This document shows, piece after piece, positions 22,197-35,029 of a DNA stretch of 64,000 bases. Source of the stretch: Tretioscincus oriximinensis (Eukaryota > Chordata > Lepidosauria > Squamata > Gymnophthalmidae); assembly GCA_022410635.1 (NCBI GenBank), contig JAJVDF010000416.1, positions 921,031-985,030 on the forward strand, written 5' to 3'. The notes below the pieces were generated by a model. It ran no database searches, had not been told where the DNA came from, and was given only the letters and a program-made list of their open reading frames with translations. Position 1 is the stretch's first letter. Each line of letters starts with the position of its first letter. The translations under genes and the position numbers were made by a program.

Positions 22197-24506
22197 AGTC
22201 CTTCAAATGTGGTTTAGAGGAATCTTGCCTGCCTCTCCAAGATGACGGCAATATCCAATATAGTAGTCACTGATACCTGTTTCCTCTAAGGTTACATTTT
22301 CCCAACTTTGTTGTCTCATTCTTAAAGAAAAAGCTGGAAAATGATGTCACCACCTCGTTAGGTAATAAATTTCTTAGACTGATGGGTGAAAAAACTTCCC
22401 CAAGTTGGGGAAAGTGGCGAAGTTCATATGGGGCTGTGTTAGTGGTGGGGATTTGCCTGAATATTTGTGGGCAGGAAGTGGGTAATACAGGATATGACTT
22501 CCTTCTCTCTGGGAGCATCATGGCATTTTGGAATAGAACGTCTAGACTGGGTTCCAAAAAATGTTTTTTTTTTACATGTATGCTTTTTTCACGTTAAGTT
22601 AGGGATGCTCTGCATTGAACAGCTCCTGCAGAGGGACACCTAATTTTTCTCCTCCTCCATCGGTTTCTAGCTGCTGTTGCCCTAGAAAGAATCTCCCCCT
22701 CAGACTTCATTAATATCCAATTTCATGGTGACTCCATTCTTGAACAAAATCTGTGCAACCATTTAGTTGAATTCTCTCCCATGCTAGCAATTTGCCCTGG
22801 TCTGGGTTATGCTGTGTTCCCTCATTGCCTTAAAGAATTGAAGCAAATGATGTCTGATGCTTTGATGGTGAAGCATGCAGTGCGAGCTTGTGAGACAGGG
22901 AGAGAGAAAGGCAGAGAAGAAAGGCAGAAGGAGAGAGATGTCTTGAGGTGAATCATTAACAAGGACAGTATAAACCATCTAAGCCAAATGGAAGGCTGCC
23001 TACCATTTTCTGGCTTCAGGTCTTGAGTTTGTTGTTAGTTAGAGTGCCTGTACATCCCCTTTCTGTATGCTGGTGTTGAGAAGCTAAATGGTTACATCTT
23101 TCTTTGAGTGACAGCCTTTTTTCCCTCTCTTTGAGTTGGTTGCAAGGGAAATGGAGCACCAAGCTACAGAACAGCCCCTGTCTGAAACCCCCTTTGGCTC
23201 CAGAGCAGGCAACACATGAGGGATATAGGTAGATCTAGTTTAGATGGGATGCCAGACATAATATCAAACTGCCAGCTTATTTTCTGACAAAAATTTTGTT
23301 TACTTTTTTATGGTTTTAAGTTGTATTTATGCCTGCTTTTCTATGCTGTTTTTTCACAATATTATAAAAGCTTGGATGCCCAGCAGCTTCACACAGCTGG
23401 CTGTAGCAGCCCCAAATATGAGGAGTGTGAAATGGAGCTGTTGTGCTCGCAGCGGGGCCTACTGGGTAGTGTAGTTTGAGCAGTGGGCAACCTCTTCTGT
23501 CNNGTCTGAGGCCCTGCCATACAGACTACAGCTCCCAGCCTGCACCACAAGTAGTCCTGAGAGGGAGGAAATCCACTGGAAACATTTTTTCTGCTTACAG
23601 GAAGTTGGTTGGGGGGGCTGTCTATAAGCATGAGCCCCTGGAATGTATTTGTTCTCTCTAACTGCTTCCAAATGGTGATAATCTGTTCAAGTGTTTGTTT
23701 TTGTAATGGTGGGATTTGTACTTCTGGCATCAAATACTTGGAATTGTGAAGTCACATGTCCACGATAGTCATTTTTGGCACAATTTTGGCACTGTTGGAA
23801 TAATTTTTCCCCAAGGTGAACAGTGAAAGCAAACACCCAGAAAAGCTTGCCATTTTATTATACTCACAATAGGAAACCTCTGCAATTTTACCCCATATCT
23901 CAGGATTACATTAGTGTAATCTCACATTTTAGGCCTCACACATGAGCTTGGTGATAGAGATATTTGTCCTAACATTCCATTGCTGAAGGAGTATTGGGGT
24001 GATTTTGTAGGTGGGAGTGAAAAGGAGATGCTTTAGTGTAGTTCCATGTTGGCTAATTTGAGATCTCTGGATCTCACTGGATTCCAGCTGCCATCAGCTG
24101 TACCCAGGAAGGCCAGTAGTCAGAAGTGGTGGGCTTAAGAACCAAAACGTCAGAAAAGCACCCAAGTGAGGCAAATTCTTGTAGGCTCTGAATTCCTGAG
24201 GAAAGACATGATTTTATATGTTGTTTGACTTTATACATTTTAATCTAATCCCTCAAAGCAGTTTTGTTTTGCTTATTTTAATTATAGCTTAACCTTCTGT
24301 CCCCTTGTTTGATTTTAAGGATAACTTTGCAAATTCCTAGGATGACTGCATACTGACCAAGATAATAGGCCAGTAAGCATAGGAGGGATCTCCCTTTCAT
24401 ATCTTGCCTGGTGCCTCCTTAGACTGTCCCAATGTGCAGAAAGAAAGCTGCTATTGTGTTTGCTGATCAGTATACCAGGCAGTGCAGAATTNCCTATGTA
24501 TTGGTG

Positions 24507-24720
24507 AGAGTCAGTTTGGTGCAGTGGTTAGAGCATTGGACTCCTAGCTGGTAATCTCCTGGTTTAATTCCACAAAGCCAGCTGGATGTCCTTGGGCCAG
24601 TCACAGTTCTTTAGAACTCTCTCAGCCCTGCCAACTTCACAGGGCGTCTGTGGTGGAGAAAGCAATGAAAGCTATGTGCACCACCCTTTGATGAAAGGGG
24701 CATTATAAATAAATGTTATT
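24507..24720 (+). mobile_element. SINE (S4)
   Basis: GAGTCAGTTTGGTGCAGTGG then TTAGAGCATTGG, GGGCCAGTCACAGTTCTTTA, CACAGGGCGTCTGTGGTGG, CTTTGATGAAAGGGGCATTA and a TAAATAAATG tail. Full-length member of the short-tail subfamily. Confidence 0.8.
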
Positions 24721-24801
24721 ATTGGGGATAATCACATCATACAGAAGGAAGAGGATCAAGATGAAGAAGAATTAAACCCACTGTCTTAGGGAAAACACTA
24801 G

Positions 24802-24829
24802 AGCCCACTGTATCCCTAAACAGTGGGCT
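24802..24829. repeat. Small perfect hairpin
   Basis: AGCCCACTGT (24802-24811) and ACAGTGGGCT (24820-24829) around an 8-base loop. A short hairpin of unknown role. Confidence 0.6.
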
Positions 24830-25249
24830 TAATTCCATTAGTTACCGTATAAAGATGAGTTCATTGACTGCATATTTATCATTTACGTGCAACATAAAAC
24901 CGCATTTCCCTAACACAACACCCACATGGGTTATGATTTTCATTTAGCTAGAAATCAGCTCATATTCACATGCTGTCCAGCAGAAACAATTTCCTCATTT
25001 AGGGGCATGTTATTAAATGCTGACTATTTAGCTTGTTGAACTTCAAGTAGTGTTGAAGAGATGAACATGTCAGCTCAGTAGAATTTTAAAAAAATATTTT
25101 ATTTTTTAAAAATGGAGTGATATGCCATGATAAAATTATTTAATCAGAAAAACTGTTTATTTAAGAATTCACTTCATGAAAGAGTGAAATTGAGGCCCCT
25201 TTTAAAAGAAAACTTCATGGGTGTACACAGTGGTTGATCATGACGTAAG

Positions 25250-25300
25250 CATCTGAAGAAGTAGGCTTGTCTACAGAAGCTCAGGCTGTCCCATCTTTTC
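25250..25300. repeat. Fragment of the 15.2-kb foldback repeat
   Basis: GCATCTGAAGAAGTAGGCTTG and GTCTACAGAAGCTCAGGCTG match the loop and inner right arm of 15221-15392 with changes. Confidence 0.55.
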
Positions 25301-25307
25301 CTTGTTA

Positions 25308-25520
25308 ACAATAATGTTTATTTATAACACCCTTTTCACCAAAGAGCAGAACACATAGCTTTGGTTGCTTTCTCCCCAACCCTGTGAAATAAGCAGAGTT
25401 GAGAGAGTTCTAAAGAACCGTGACTGGCCCCTGTGGGTTCATGGAGGAGTGTAGAATCAAACCAGGAGGATGCCAGATAAGAGTCCCAACATTCCAACCA
25501 CTATACCAAACTGGCTCTCA
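25308..25520 (-). mobile_element. SINE (S5)
   Basis: Minus-strand, full-length member of the short-tail subfamily: tail TTTATTTATAACACCC at the left end and AACCACTATACCAAACTGGC at the right. Confidence 0.8.
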
Positions 25521-26850
25521 AAGGCCACTTGATAGCGAATGTTTGAGTGGTAGCAGTTGGAAACCTCTTGTCTTGTTTTGCCTCAAGTTATAATTTGATG
25601 AGAGCAAAGCAGATTCCCAGGAGTGCTTGCTCTTCCCTGCCACATTTGGGCAAGGTGTCTGTGAACCTTCTGGGCACATTTCACTAGGTTAACTTAACCC
25701 AGAAGCAGGTTTGAGTTTCAGTTGACCCAATTAGAAGATGGGGTAGCACATGCAACAGGCTCCTGTTATCCAACCAAACAGCCACACAACGGAGTATTCT
25801 ACGCAATTGCGAAATTGTGGTTAATAACAGGCAGCTTGGGGTTTTTATTCTGGCTCAGACCACAGTCTTTATGATGTTTTTCTTACTTTTATACTCCCCA
25901 ATGAGTCATTCTGTGGCTGTATTCAAATCCTCCCTGGGAGAAGCGATTTTGGGGCCATGAGCATTCTGTTCCCACTGTAGCCCTGGAGGGGGGCACTGCC
26001 ACAGCCCCCTGGTCACAGCAGCAAAAAAGTCCCTTAAGAATCACTGCAACAGATTGGAAGTGTAGGCATGTATGCCACATAAATTAGTCTCTGGCATTGA
26101 TTCTAAGCATGTTTTCAGCTGTCAGGTTGATTTCTGACTCTACGAGCCAGCAAGGAACCAACTCTACCCTAACAAGGTGACCTTGGAGCACTTTAATCAA
26201 TCTTCCAGTTAAGGAAGATTTTTTCCTGACGTTGGATTGGCTCGGAAACCAAATGTGGAGATAACATTTGCCCAGCAACCAGATGCCTAAAAGATGGCAG
26301 AAACACCTATCAAGATGGTGTCTTAGATGAACAAGCCACAGGGTGATTCACACACAGTTGAAAACAGCTTAAGGTTGGGCTCACAGCTTACTGATGTCTC
26401 ACATATGGGATCATTCACAAGCAGTAGACTCTTCTCCTTCTCATAAACATTATCTGAAGTGTCCTGCTACTTTTTTCCTAACGACTTGATCTGAACCTTC
26501 TTTNGTCCTCTCTTCTTCCAACTTTGACTTTTGAGCAGCATCAGAAACTTTTGCTATGGTTCTTTCTTGACACTGAATATGTTTCAGACATTTGAGCTGG
26601 TGAGATGTACCAGTATGATGTTTGGATGCTGTTGCTGTTTGTCCTAGAATTTAAAAACTTGTTGATCACCTGTGCCAAGTTGTTCTTCGGATATAGAGCT
26701 TGAATATGCTACCTAGGATCTCTCTCTGGCATTGTTGGACATTGCACTACACTGCTTACCACCTGCCAGTGTATCTCTTTGCCTTGGTTGCTGTTATTTT
26801 TGGAGATGCTCCTTAGAGGACTAGGACCTACAGAGTCAGCAGTTCCCTTA

Positions 26851-27107
26851 GAGCCAGTTTGGTGCAGTGGTTAGTGTGTGGGACTCTTATCTGGTAGTCT
26901 CCCGGTTCGATTCCCCACTCCCCCATGAAGCCAGCTGGGTGANCTTGGGCCAGTCACAGTTCTTTGAACTCCCTCAGCCCCACCTACTCCACAGGGTGTC
27001 TGTTGTGGAGAAAGCAACAAAAGCTATGTGCGCCACCCTATGGTAGGCCACCCTGAGACCTTTGGGTATAGGACGGGATATAAATACAAATAAATAAATA
27101 GAATAAA
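26851..27107 (+). mobile_element. SINE (S6, best preserved full-length copy)
   Basis: It starts GAGCCAGTTTGGTGCAGTGG, includes B-box-like GGTTCGATTCC, then CTTGGGCCAGTCACAGTTCT, CTGTTGTGGAGAAAGCAAC, CACCCTGAGACCTTTGGG, TATAGGACGGGATATAAATA and ends AATAAATAAATAG. The end is shared with the L2 3' end (35385-35436), which identifies the likely mobilising partner. Confidence 0.85.
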
Positions 27108-28400
27108 TAGAATACCTGCCCCAAATTTACTCTTGAATGTTAAGGGGGCTCTTGCTGAAGACAGACAAAAACTGTTCCTGTGAAATTTGAATGCTTTTCA
27201 TTTCCTAGTGCATTTAAAATATACGATTTTTTAATTTGTATTTTGTACATGATTTAATACTTTCATTTATTTTTAAGTTGGGAAATAGATGTACATATAA
27301 ATACACAATATTTATGCAATAAGCTACCGAGGTGCTTAAGTGAGAAAGCTGAGCTCCAGTCACTTTCTTTCTTATTCTGGAAAAGAAAGAGTTAAATACA
27401 CCTTTGTGTTTTTGCCCTTGTCAGTGAAGAGACAGTATTGCTGACACTTCAGCTCTTGTTAAAAAATTATTGTCTAATTAAAGGTGCAGATCTTTTTTAT
27501 TTTCCTTAGAAGCCGGGTGATGGGAATTATGATCCACAATATCTGCAGGGCATCTTGTCAGCAAAGACTGTTCTAGAATCTAGACCATTCATTGCCTCTA
27601 TTGCTTCCACATACCCATCTGTTGGGTTTTTTCCCCTGTGCAGATGCCAAGTTCATTTCCAGTAAGCAATTTATTTGTATTTTATTGCTTGACATTTCCA
27701 GGGTGAGAATTTTGTCAAGGTCATTCACATACTAAACCTGTCCTCTTGTCGTGCTTGAATTTCTCTGGAGATGAGGAACTATGGACTTGTTTCTATTCTT
27801 AGACAGCAGAGAAAGAAGAATCCACAAATCACAAACCTGTTAGCTTGACTTCATCCTCAGACGTCTGCAGAACAAATCGTAGAACTGTCAGTCTGAGGAT
27901 GCAGCTGAGAAGAACCCTGGGGTGTTAAAAGAAGCAGCCAGAAAGCACGCCACCATCTCTTCTGATAATATGACTGGTCCGATGTGCGCAGGATGTGCGT
28001 AGTCTGACTTCAGCAAGGCACTCTGGCAGAATTCCATGCTATGCGCTCATACGGACCTTTGAACAGATGGATGAGAGCAGGCTGTTGAGCACCCGTTTAC
28101 CTGCAAGACTTGATTATCTTAATATTCATTAATGGGTTGCTAGTAAAAAAAAAATTACCTTCTCTTTTGCTTGGAACGGTCATTTCCTCAGATGTCATGT
28201 TCCTATGCACCTCCTTTCGATGACTTCTGATATAACAGCCGATAGGCATTTTCAGCCTGTAGGAAACTGAATGTCCTTTTTTCATTGACAATAATACCAG
28301 CCAGAGATAGATCCAGGGAATTGGATTTTAAGTTAGATCCCTACAACTGTGTGGAAGAACAGTTTGAAAAATATGATGCCTTGTCACCACTGGTAGCTGA

Positions 28401-28460
28401 AAAAAATATTTATTTATACTTATATCCCAACCCCATACCCGAAGGTCTCAGGGTGGCCAG
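28401..28460 (-). mobile_element. SINE/L2 tail fragment (S7)
   Basis: ATATTTATTTATACTTATATCC and CATACCCGAAGGTCTCAGGG: only the last ~60 bases of the SINE family, minus strand. Confidence 0.65.
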
Positions 28461-28663
28461 GAAATACAGCCAGGAAACTGTGTTTTGGCTTCTGTTGGTA
28501 AATGGGCAGTGAATGTGATGATGGTGAGGCACAAAGTAAAGGAAACAGTGTTGTGGTCCATCTCCAACAGACTGATCTCGATAGGTGAACAGAATGCAAA
28601 TTATTTCACTATCTGCAATATAAAACACTGCATCCGATTTGATTGAGGGGGTGTTGTTCTTTT

Positions 28664-28684
28664 GGTGCTGCCCCCTAGTGGGAG
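28664..28684 (-). promoter_or_regulatory. CTCF-like motif (near-consensus)
   Basis: The minus strand reads CCCACTAGGGGGCAGCAC, an almost exact match to the vertebrate CTCF core (CCA-YAGRGGGCRS). It is in intron 1. Orientation is minus, facing the plus-strand CTCF-like motifs near 59-60 kb. The motif is seen; binding is inferred. Confidence 0.5.
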
Positions 28685-30040
28685 AAGGAGCAGTTGTGGA
28701 AGGACATGCAATTGCTACTAATCCACCTCCAAACCTTTTAGCTTGCAAAGAAGTCTTTGGCTCCCTCCCACCAAGTGGTGGCTGGTAGAAAAGGGAGAAC
28801 CAGTAGCTGGGGTTATATGGTCATTTTTAGAAAATGGGTACCTGTTTTCTACTTCTCCAAGGAGAAAGGTGGGGAAGGAAGGAGCTAGCATAGGCTATGA
28901 GTACTTCTTGAGGCTTATGCCACATAATGAAGCACTTGCAGTGATTATGGAATCTTACTAGCATAATATACCCGTAAATCAATCTGTACCAGCCCTACAT
29001 GTATCTACTGATGGTTTCTGCTTCAGAATTGACTATGTATATTCCAAGCAAGCCACTGCAGTCAGCAAAGGCCCCTACTGATCATGAAAGCTGGATTTTC
29101 TCAAAATAAGAAAGAATGCTGCAAACGACACTTGTGGCATGGCTTCTGATTGCTATCCCCTCATAGCTATACTAAAAACTATGTTTCTTGTCTAAGGAAG
29201 GTTGCCTTTCTTTTGCACAATCTTTTAAAATATTAGATCTGACTCGCAAATTGCCTTATTCTGTTCCAGAAAGTGGTCTAAGGACTTGTGATAGCCAGAA
29301 AGCCATGTGGACAACAGACTTCATAGTCAACTTCTTTTAACAGAATAAAGCCAAGGGTGAATCAGGCCTTTGTTTTTCCATCTGTACCTAATATTTTAAT
29401 GTTGGGTACACAAAAACTGTCTGTTAGAAGAAGGAGCAAACTCTTCAGTGGTTCCCTAAACATAAGTAGGTCTAAAAATTCTGATAGCTTTCACTTCTCT
29501 ACATATGGGAGCACATTGGATTGTAAATTAAACCTATGCCTCCCCCTTATTTTTTTCTCCACTCATACAATGTTTAATAGCATTTGTATGGCTGATGTAA
29601 TTCATATGTTTAGATATAATTGCTTTGACAGGTGTGGAAATGGCTTAGGCAGAACCAAAATAAAAACCTAGAAAACTGGAACAGGCAACAATAGCACCAC
29701 AGTTTGAGCAATAATGTCTGACCCAAATTTTACAAACATCTACTGCATTAAGGGGGGGAAAGCATCAAACAGATTATTGATTAAACCAATGTAATTCTTT
29801 TGTTTGCTACTTAACAAAGACAAGATCACTGTCAGGAGCTAATCAAAGCTTTAAGAAGCTAAGAAGTCANATATACCTTGAGACTTTTGTTGGCTGAAGC
29901 TGAAAAATGTTTTTGACCTTCCGTGGGATCAGAAATCTGTCCAAAGTTGTTAGGTGTAGGGGTGGTGGTTTAAAAATAAAACTTTATTCATACATACTGT
30001 GTTTACAAAATAAACATTTTGAAATATAACAGTATCTCAC

Positions 30041-30205
30041 CCAAATAAGAGAAGCCCATCTAGTTCAGCATTCCGTCTCACACAGAGGCCCAATTGCACC
30101 TGGGCAGTCTGGGACAGAAGAAGGCAAAATCTTCAAATGTTCTCGATGTCCTGCAAATGGTACTTCAGGAACACTGCCTGCTGCTCTATCTCAGAAACAG
30201 CATCA
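30041..30205 (-). mobile_element. CR1-like LINE, 3' fragment
   Basis: AAGCCCATCTAGTTCAGCATT, TCTCACACAGAGGCCCAATTG and CTGCAAATGGTACTTCAGGA match the family 3' end in reverse. Confidence 0.6.
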
Positions 30206-30446
30206 AATCATTTTCAGTTCATAACAATATAACCAAACAAAGCTTATATAATATCCTCCCTCCCCCTCAGGGTAAGAAATAAACTTGTATTTTAAAATAT
30301 TCTAATAATAACAAGGAGGTTCGTTTCATTTTTTTAGTCTGTTTGTACTAATGCCAAAAGTCAATATTTTATTCCACCACTTTAACCATGTTTTTCCCCT
30401 CAATATCCCCATCCTTAACATCCTTTCCTCATCCTTTTCTCATCAT

Positions 30447-30725
30447 CTCTTCCTGAAGAAGTAGTGGAAACTAACAGCTTGGATAGTTTCAAGACAGGAC
30501 TAGACAGGTTTATGGACACCAAGGGTATAAATGGATACTAGGATGGATGTCTGGATGTTGCCTCTGGGATGGAGCAACAGGCAGAACTCCTGAAATACCA
30601 GGGGCATATTTTGCTTTCCTTTCAGACTGCCCAGGTGCATCTGGTGGGCCTCTGTGTGACACAGAATGCTGGACTAGATGGGCTGTGGCCTNATCCAGTA
30701 TGGCTCTTCTTATGTTATGTTCATA
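30447..30725 (+). mobile_element. CR1-like LINE, C-terminus and 3' end
   Basis: It begins at the end of the reading frame (LPEEVVETNS-DSFKTGLDRF like), then GATGGAGCAACAGGCAGAAC, GGTGGGCCTCTGTGTGACAC, ACTAGATGGGCTGTGGCC, and ends TATGGCTCTTCTTATGTTATG. This links the common 3' end to a LINE C-terminus. Confidence 0.65.
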
Positions 30726-30744
30726 GTTCCTATTTCATAAATTC

Positions 30745-31005
30745 TGACATATGGTCATACCATTTCATCATATTCCATTCATTACAGTTTTTCCAATTTC
30801 TTACCATCACCATATGAGCAGCCCATTTGACCATTTTTATTATCTCCTGATCTTCGACTGAAACTTTTATATTTGGCTTATAGTTTAATATAAACATTTT
30901 GTCATCAATCCCTACATTTATATTCAAAATTAGATTTATTTCCTCCTTAACTAAGTTTTGCCTCAATTTGTTGTGGTTGAAGCTTGGCTGTGGGCTGGTT
31001 GTTGC
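30745..31005 (-). mobile_element. L1-type LINE ORF2 C-terminal fragment
   Basis: An open minus-strand frame contains IIKMVKWAAHMVMVRNWKN then EWNMMKWYDHMSEF, matching the usual L1 ORF2 ending (I--A-R-V-AR-WK...W---M-EF). It has no start and is truncated. Confidence 0.5.
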
Positions 31006-31921
31006 CAATAGGGGATAAAAATTCTACCAATGACTTACATACCACTGATTTGTGAGAAATATTGTGGATTTAGTCTAGGAGTTCCTAGACTTGTTAATGT
31101 AGATAGGTATTAGGCTGAATTCCCACCTTTTCTGGAATGTGACCAGGAGAAAGGAAATTCAAGGGGAGCCACCAATCTACCTTTCTTGCAATCCGAATAT
31201 ATGTATCCATGGAGGAAGTTGGCAGCATGTTTTACTTTGATTTTTGTTGATGCTTACCTCATGCGACATGCTGTCGGTCTGGATAACATTGAGTAGTGCA
31301 CTTGCACGTTTACTGCCGAGAGGTTATTGAACAGAAGTAGGGGCATGCCGGGTGGACGATAGGGAGGGAAAAGAAATTCCGTAGAATTTAACATGTAAGC
31401 AAATAGTATTAACATACCATTAACACCAATACAAGAAAACCAAACACCAGAAAATGCTACAACAGAGCTGCCAACAATGCCAGGCCAATACATTAGTCAG
31501 CAATGAAAAGTGGTACCAAGCAATTCTTTTATATGTATTAAATTTTTTAATTAACTTTTAATGAAAATACACAAAAGCATAGGGGCAAAAAACAAATACA
31601 CTAGATTAAACATAAAGACAAAAAGGAACAACATAAAAATACAACATGTGTGTATTAACATACATAAATATGTACTATAACATTTAACAAAAAACATAAA
31701 CCTCCTTACACGTACGAAAAAACATTCAAAGATATGTTCTTCCTTGGTGCTACTTATATATCATTAAATGCCTAATGTTACAGTTGGAAGACAATACCCA
31801 ATTTGCTTTTAAGTTGATTGTTCCCCAGGTGTCTTTCTATATAATGCCAAGTTTTACTACACCTTTTTTCATTAAACCTTTATTAATCCTTCCCCCAGTA
31901 TTTACTATGCTATTTACTTCA

Positions 31922-31995
31922 CTACTCAAAACAATTAAGGGAACACTTAGTGTTACACTGTTATGTTAAAGTGTTCCCTTAATTGTTTTGAGCAG
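31922..31995. mobile_element. Hairpin MITE, Tc1/mariner type (copy 2)
   Basis: Same 74-bp foldback as 817-890 with one end base changed (CTACTC). The arms are nearly perfect and meet at a tiny loop. It lies in intron 1. The flanking TA pair is not intact on either side. Confidence 0.8.
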
Positions 31996-33012
31996 TTTAT
32001 ATCAAATTCAATTGGTTCTACAATATACTAGAATTTTTCTATTGTCCATTTAGATGCTTCTTTCTACCTTTATACCACCACGCTCTGAGCTCCTGAGACT
32101 AGCCCTACCAATGTATTCTGGTATGAAGCAATTCATAGTGGCAAAGGATGTTCAGTAGAAGTGAAGTAAAAAAAATAATTATTCACACTGACTTTGAGCA
32201 TAAGTGTGTCTGAATTCCATAAAGTGGCCTAACAATGGAATAGATTTACAGGTGTTTTCATTTTCCATTTAGATGTTGTAGCTTGTTTTGTGGCTTAGAA
32301 GGATAATGCCCAAGAGTTTGTCAGATTTACATAAGAGAAAGTGAGGTGCTTTTTGCTCAGCCTTAATAACTCATTTTAAAGAGTAGTACACACTGCGTGC
32401 ATGAGACTAGTGCTAAAATGGAATAGTGATGGACCAGATTAATTGGGTCTACATACATGTCAATGCTGCTTAAATCAGATTATCCTGAATTAAGGCATGT
32501 GTCATTCAGGCAATATACGAGTAGTAAACTTAGTTTCATATCATGTCACATCCTTTCAATCATCTTTGCATCCTTTGCATCCACTCTGCTGGGAAATGCT
32601 GCTAGCTTCAAAATTGCTTTGAAGCTAGCCAGTTAGCATTCAGACAGTAGCTTGCCTTGTCTGTATGAGTAATGAGGAAGTGGACAAATGACAGTGCAGA
32701 GACTCCTATCTCCTGTCATTGGAATTTGCTTCTACATCAGCAGGAATAGCTAAATTTTATCTGCATGTTCTAAAACAGTTAAATTTGCTTTATACAGATA
32801 AACATAACCTAGATCAGTCCAGATAAGTGCATTAACACCCTGAATTACACTCTCTCAATAAATAGAGACCCAGAGACCATGTAATTGCTGCATTAAGTAT
32901 GACTTAAATTTTAGTCTTAATTTTATCTTTTTTCAGAAAGTTAGCATACATGATCATTACCACCACATATGAAGGTGACCCCTTTTACAGCACACAACAT
33001 ATTGAATTAATA

Positions 33013-33090
33013 TACCGCTCAAAACAATTAAGGGAACACTTTAACATAACAGTGTATGTTAAAGAGTTCCCTTAATTGTTTTGAGCAGTA
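33013..33090. mobile_element. Hairpin MITE, Tc1/mariner type (copy 3)
   Basis: Same family as 817-890 and 31922-31995. It is 74 bp (33015-33088) between TA dinucleotides, with ends CCGCTCAAAA and TTTTGAGCAG. The centre is slightly shortened or rearranged relative to copies 1 and 2. It lies in intron 1. Confidence 0.8.
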
Positions 33091-34649
33091 TATTTTGGGA
33101 CAGATACTGGTTGTAGCATGATCTGTAAATTAGAGAGATTAGTGTTTGATTATCTAATGTGATATTATATTATATTCCTGTTCTGAAAATTCTTTGTGTG
33201 GCATGTTGGGAAGGATACTTAGGGAGCAATCCACTTTTCATTTATTGCTGTTAGTCCCTTGTAAATCTCCTTGTCTTAGTATACTGTGAGTGTTCCAAAT
33301 GTTGCAAAAACTGTTTTTTTATACATACGTCATANGAGGAACCTCCATCTGTAGTTTGAAAATCCAAGACAGAATACATTAGGGAATTCCCTCCCCTTCT
33401 TTCCTGTCAAAAAAAGCAGAAGCAGCTGAGAAAGCTTTTAACCAATAGAGCAGGAACTAGGAATTAGATTAATCAGNAGGCTCTGCTTGCTTCATGCTCC
33501 CTGGGGCAGTGAATCTCTAGCTAGATTTGACTGCTTGTGACCTTGTCTGGATTTGCAAGCTAAGCACAGAGGAGGGGAGGAGCTCAAACCTCTCAGATTG
33601 GAAGGATGGTGCCAGCTGGTTGGGTCTGACCTGCAGTTGCTGACAACTAATGACTTTTTGCTTGTCTTTTATTTTTTTACTTCTTGCTGGCAGGGTTGCT
33701 TCCTTGGTTTGAGGCAGGTAGGCTGTCTCATTCAAGACTCATTCATGGCGATTTGCTAGTCCTGCAAGCTGAAAAAATGCTGCAGCTCCTCCTATCCTGT
33801 GACAGGCCAAAAACAAAAGCTGTTCATTTGATACTGACTAGGAAAAGAGCAGTGAAGCACTATAGCCAGGATCCCTGCAGCCAGGCAGTTTTCACTGTGT
33901 GCCTTTACCCAGCATTTAAATATCACTAGTTCAAGATTACCACATGAAAACTGGGAGGGTACATTGCGACATCAATGGGGTGTGGAAGAGAGGGATGTTC
34001 AGCAGGTGCAACATATAATGGCTGCAGCACCTGGGGAGGCGGAATCCCTGTTTCACCGCGATTCAAGTTGCAAAGGATTTTCCTGATTTTTATATGGTAA
34101 TCCTACACTAGTTGCATCTGCACACAGTAAAAATAAGTGAACTAAAGGTGTCTCAGGATAGTAGAGTCTACACACTACAGTATGATGAACTTTTAAAGGA
34201 CTTTGAAGAGAATTCAATGCAGGATGGAAACGCTGGTGTCTGAATATTTCCACTTCTAACTGCCAGTCATGAGGGTTTTAACTACTACTTTGGCACAACT
34301 ACAGATTCAGGATTGATTTTTAAAATTCCTCAGTCTATAAGTAGCTGAACTTCTTTTCTAAAATTTGCTCTGCCATGAGTTTGTGTAATAAACTATTTGT
34401 ATTCAAGTTGTTCTTTAGAGAAAGGATCGTTAGAAACTAGGGATGGGCAAAGCCATCTCAAACATGTTCAAGTAATTGCTGGGAAGATCGGAAATTTCTG
34501 TTGTCAGTGGAAGAGGATTCTAATCTGGTCAGGCTGCATTAACTACGTGGGAAAGTCTTATCTAGACATAATGCAATGGTTATATCCTGGGTTTTGTGCC
34601 ATTGTCTTTTGTCCTTTTGCTCTGTGTGCATTTTTTATTGCCATGTAGA

Positions 34650-34900
34650 TGGTATGTTGCCAGCCCTCATGACTGCCAGCCATTGACAACGGCCAATATG
34701 GCAGACATTGAAGAATTTCCTGAGGGAGTCCTTGTATCTATTCTTTGGTAGCCTTCTGTCACACTGGCCAATGACAAGTTCCCTGTGTTGTGCCCAGTGC
34801 AGTTGCTTCCTTGACAGCATGTCCTCAATGTTGGTGGTTTCCACCTGTTGAAGGACTGCAGTGTTGGTTATGATCATCCCAACTAAAGTGGAGGATGATA
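34650..34900 (-). mobile_element. Degraded non-LTR reverse transcriptase C-terminal fragment
   Basis: The minus-strand frame reads TTNIEDMLSRKQLHWAQHRE, then RRLPKNRYKDSLRKFFNVC. This matches the widespread retroelement ending (T-IE-ML---QLRW-GH--RM---RLPK---Y---KD-LK...). Short and mutated; LINE family not determined. Confidence 0.55.
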
Positions 34901-35029
34901 CAGAGGCAGTCTGATGGTGATATTGTAGGTGATCCACCACTCGATGAAAATCCTTCAGCTTCTGATGTCTTCAGATTTTCTTTACTGTCATTTGAATCTT
35001 GAAGTATACTATTAAATAATATAAGGAAT

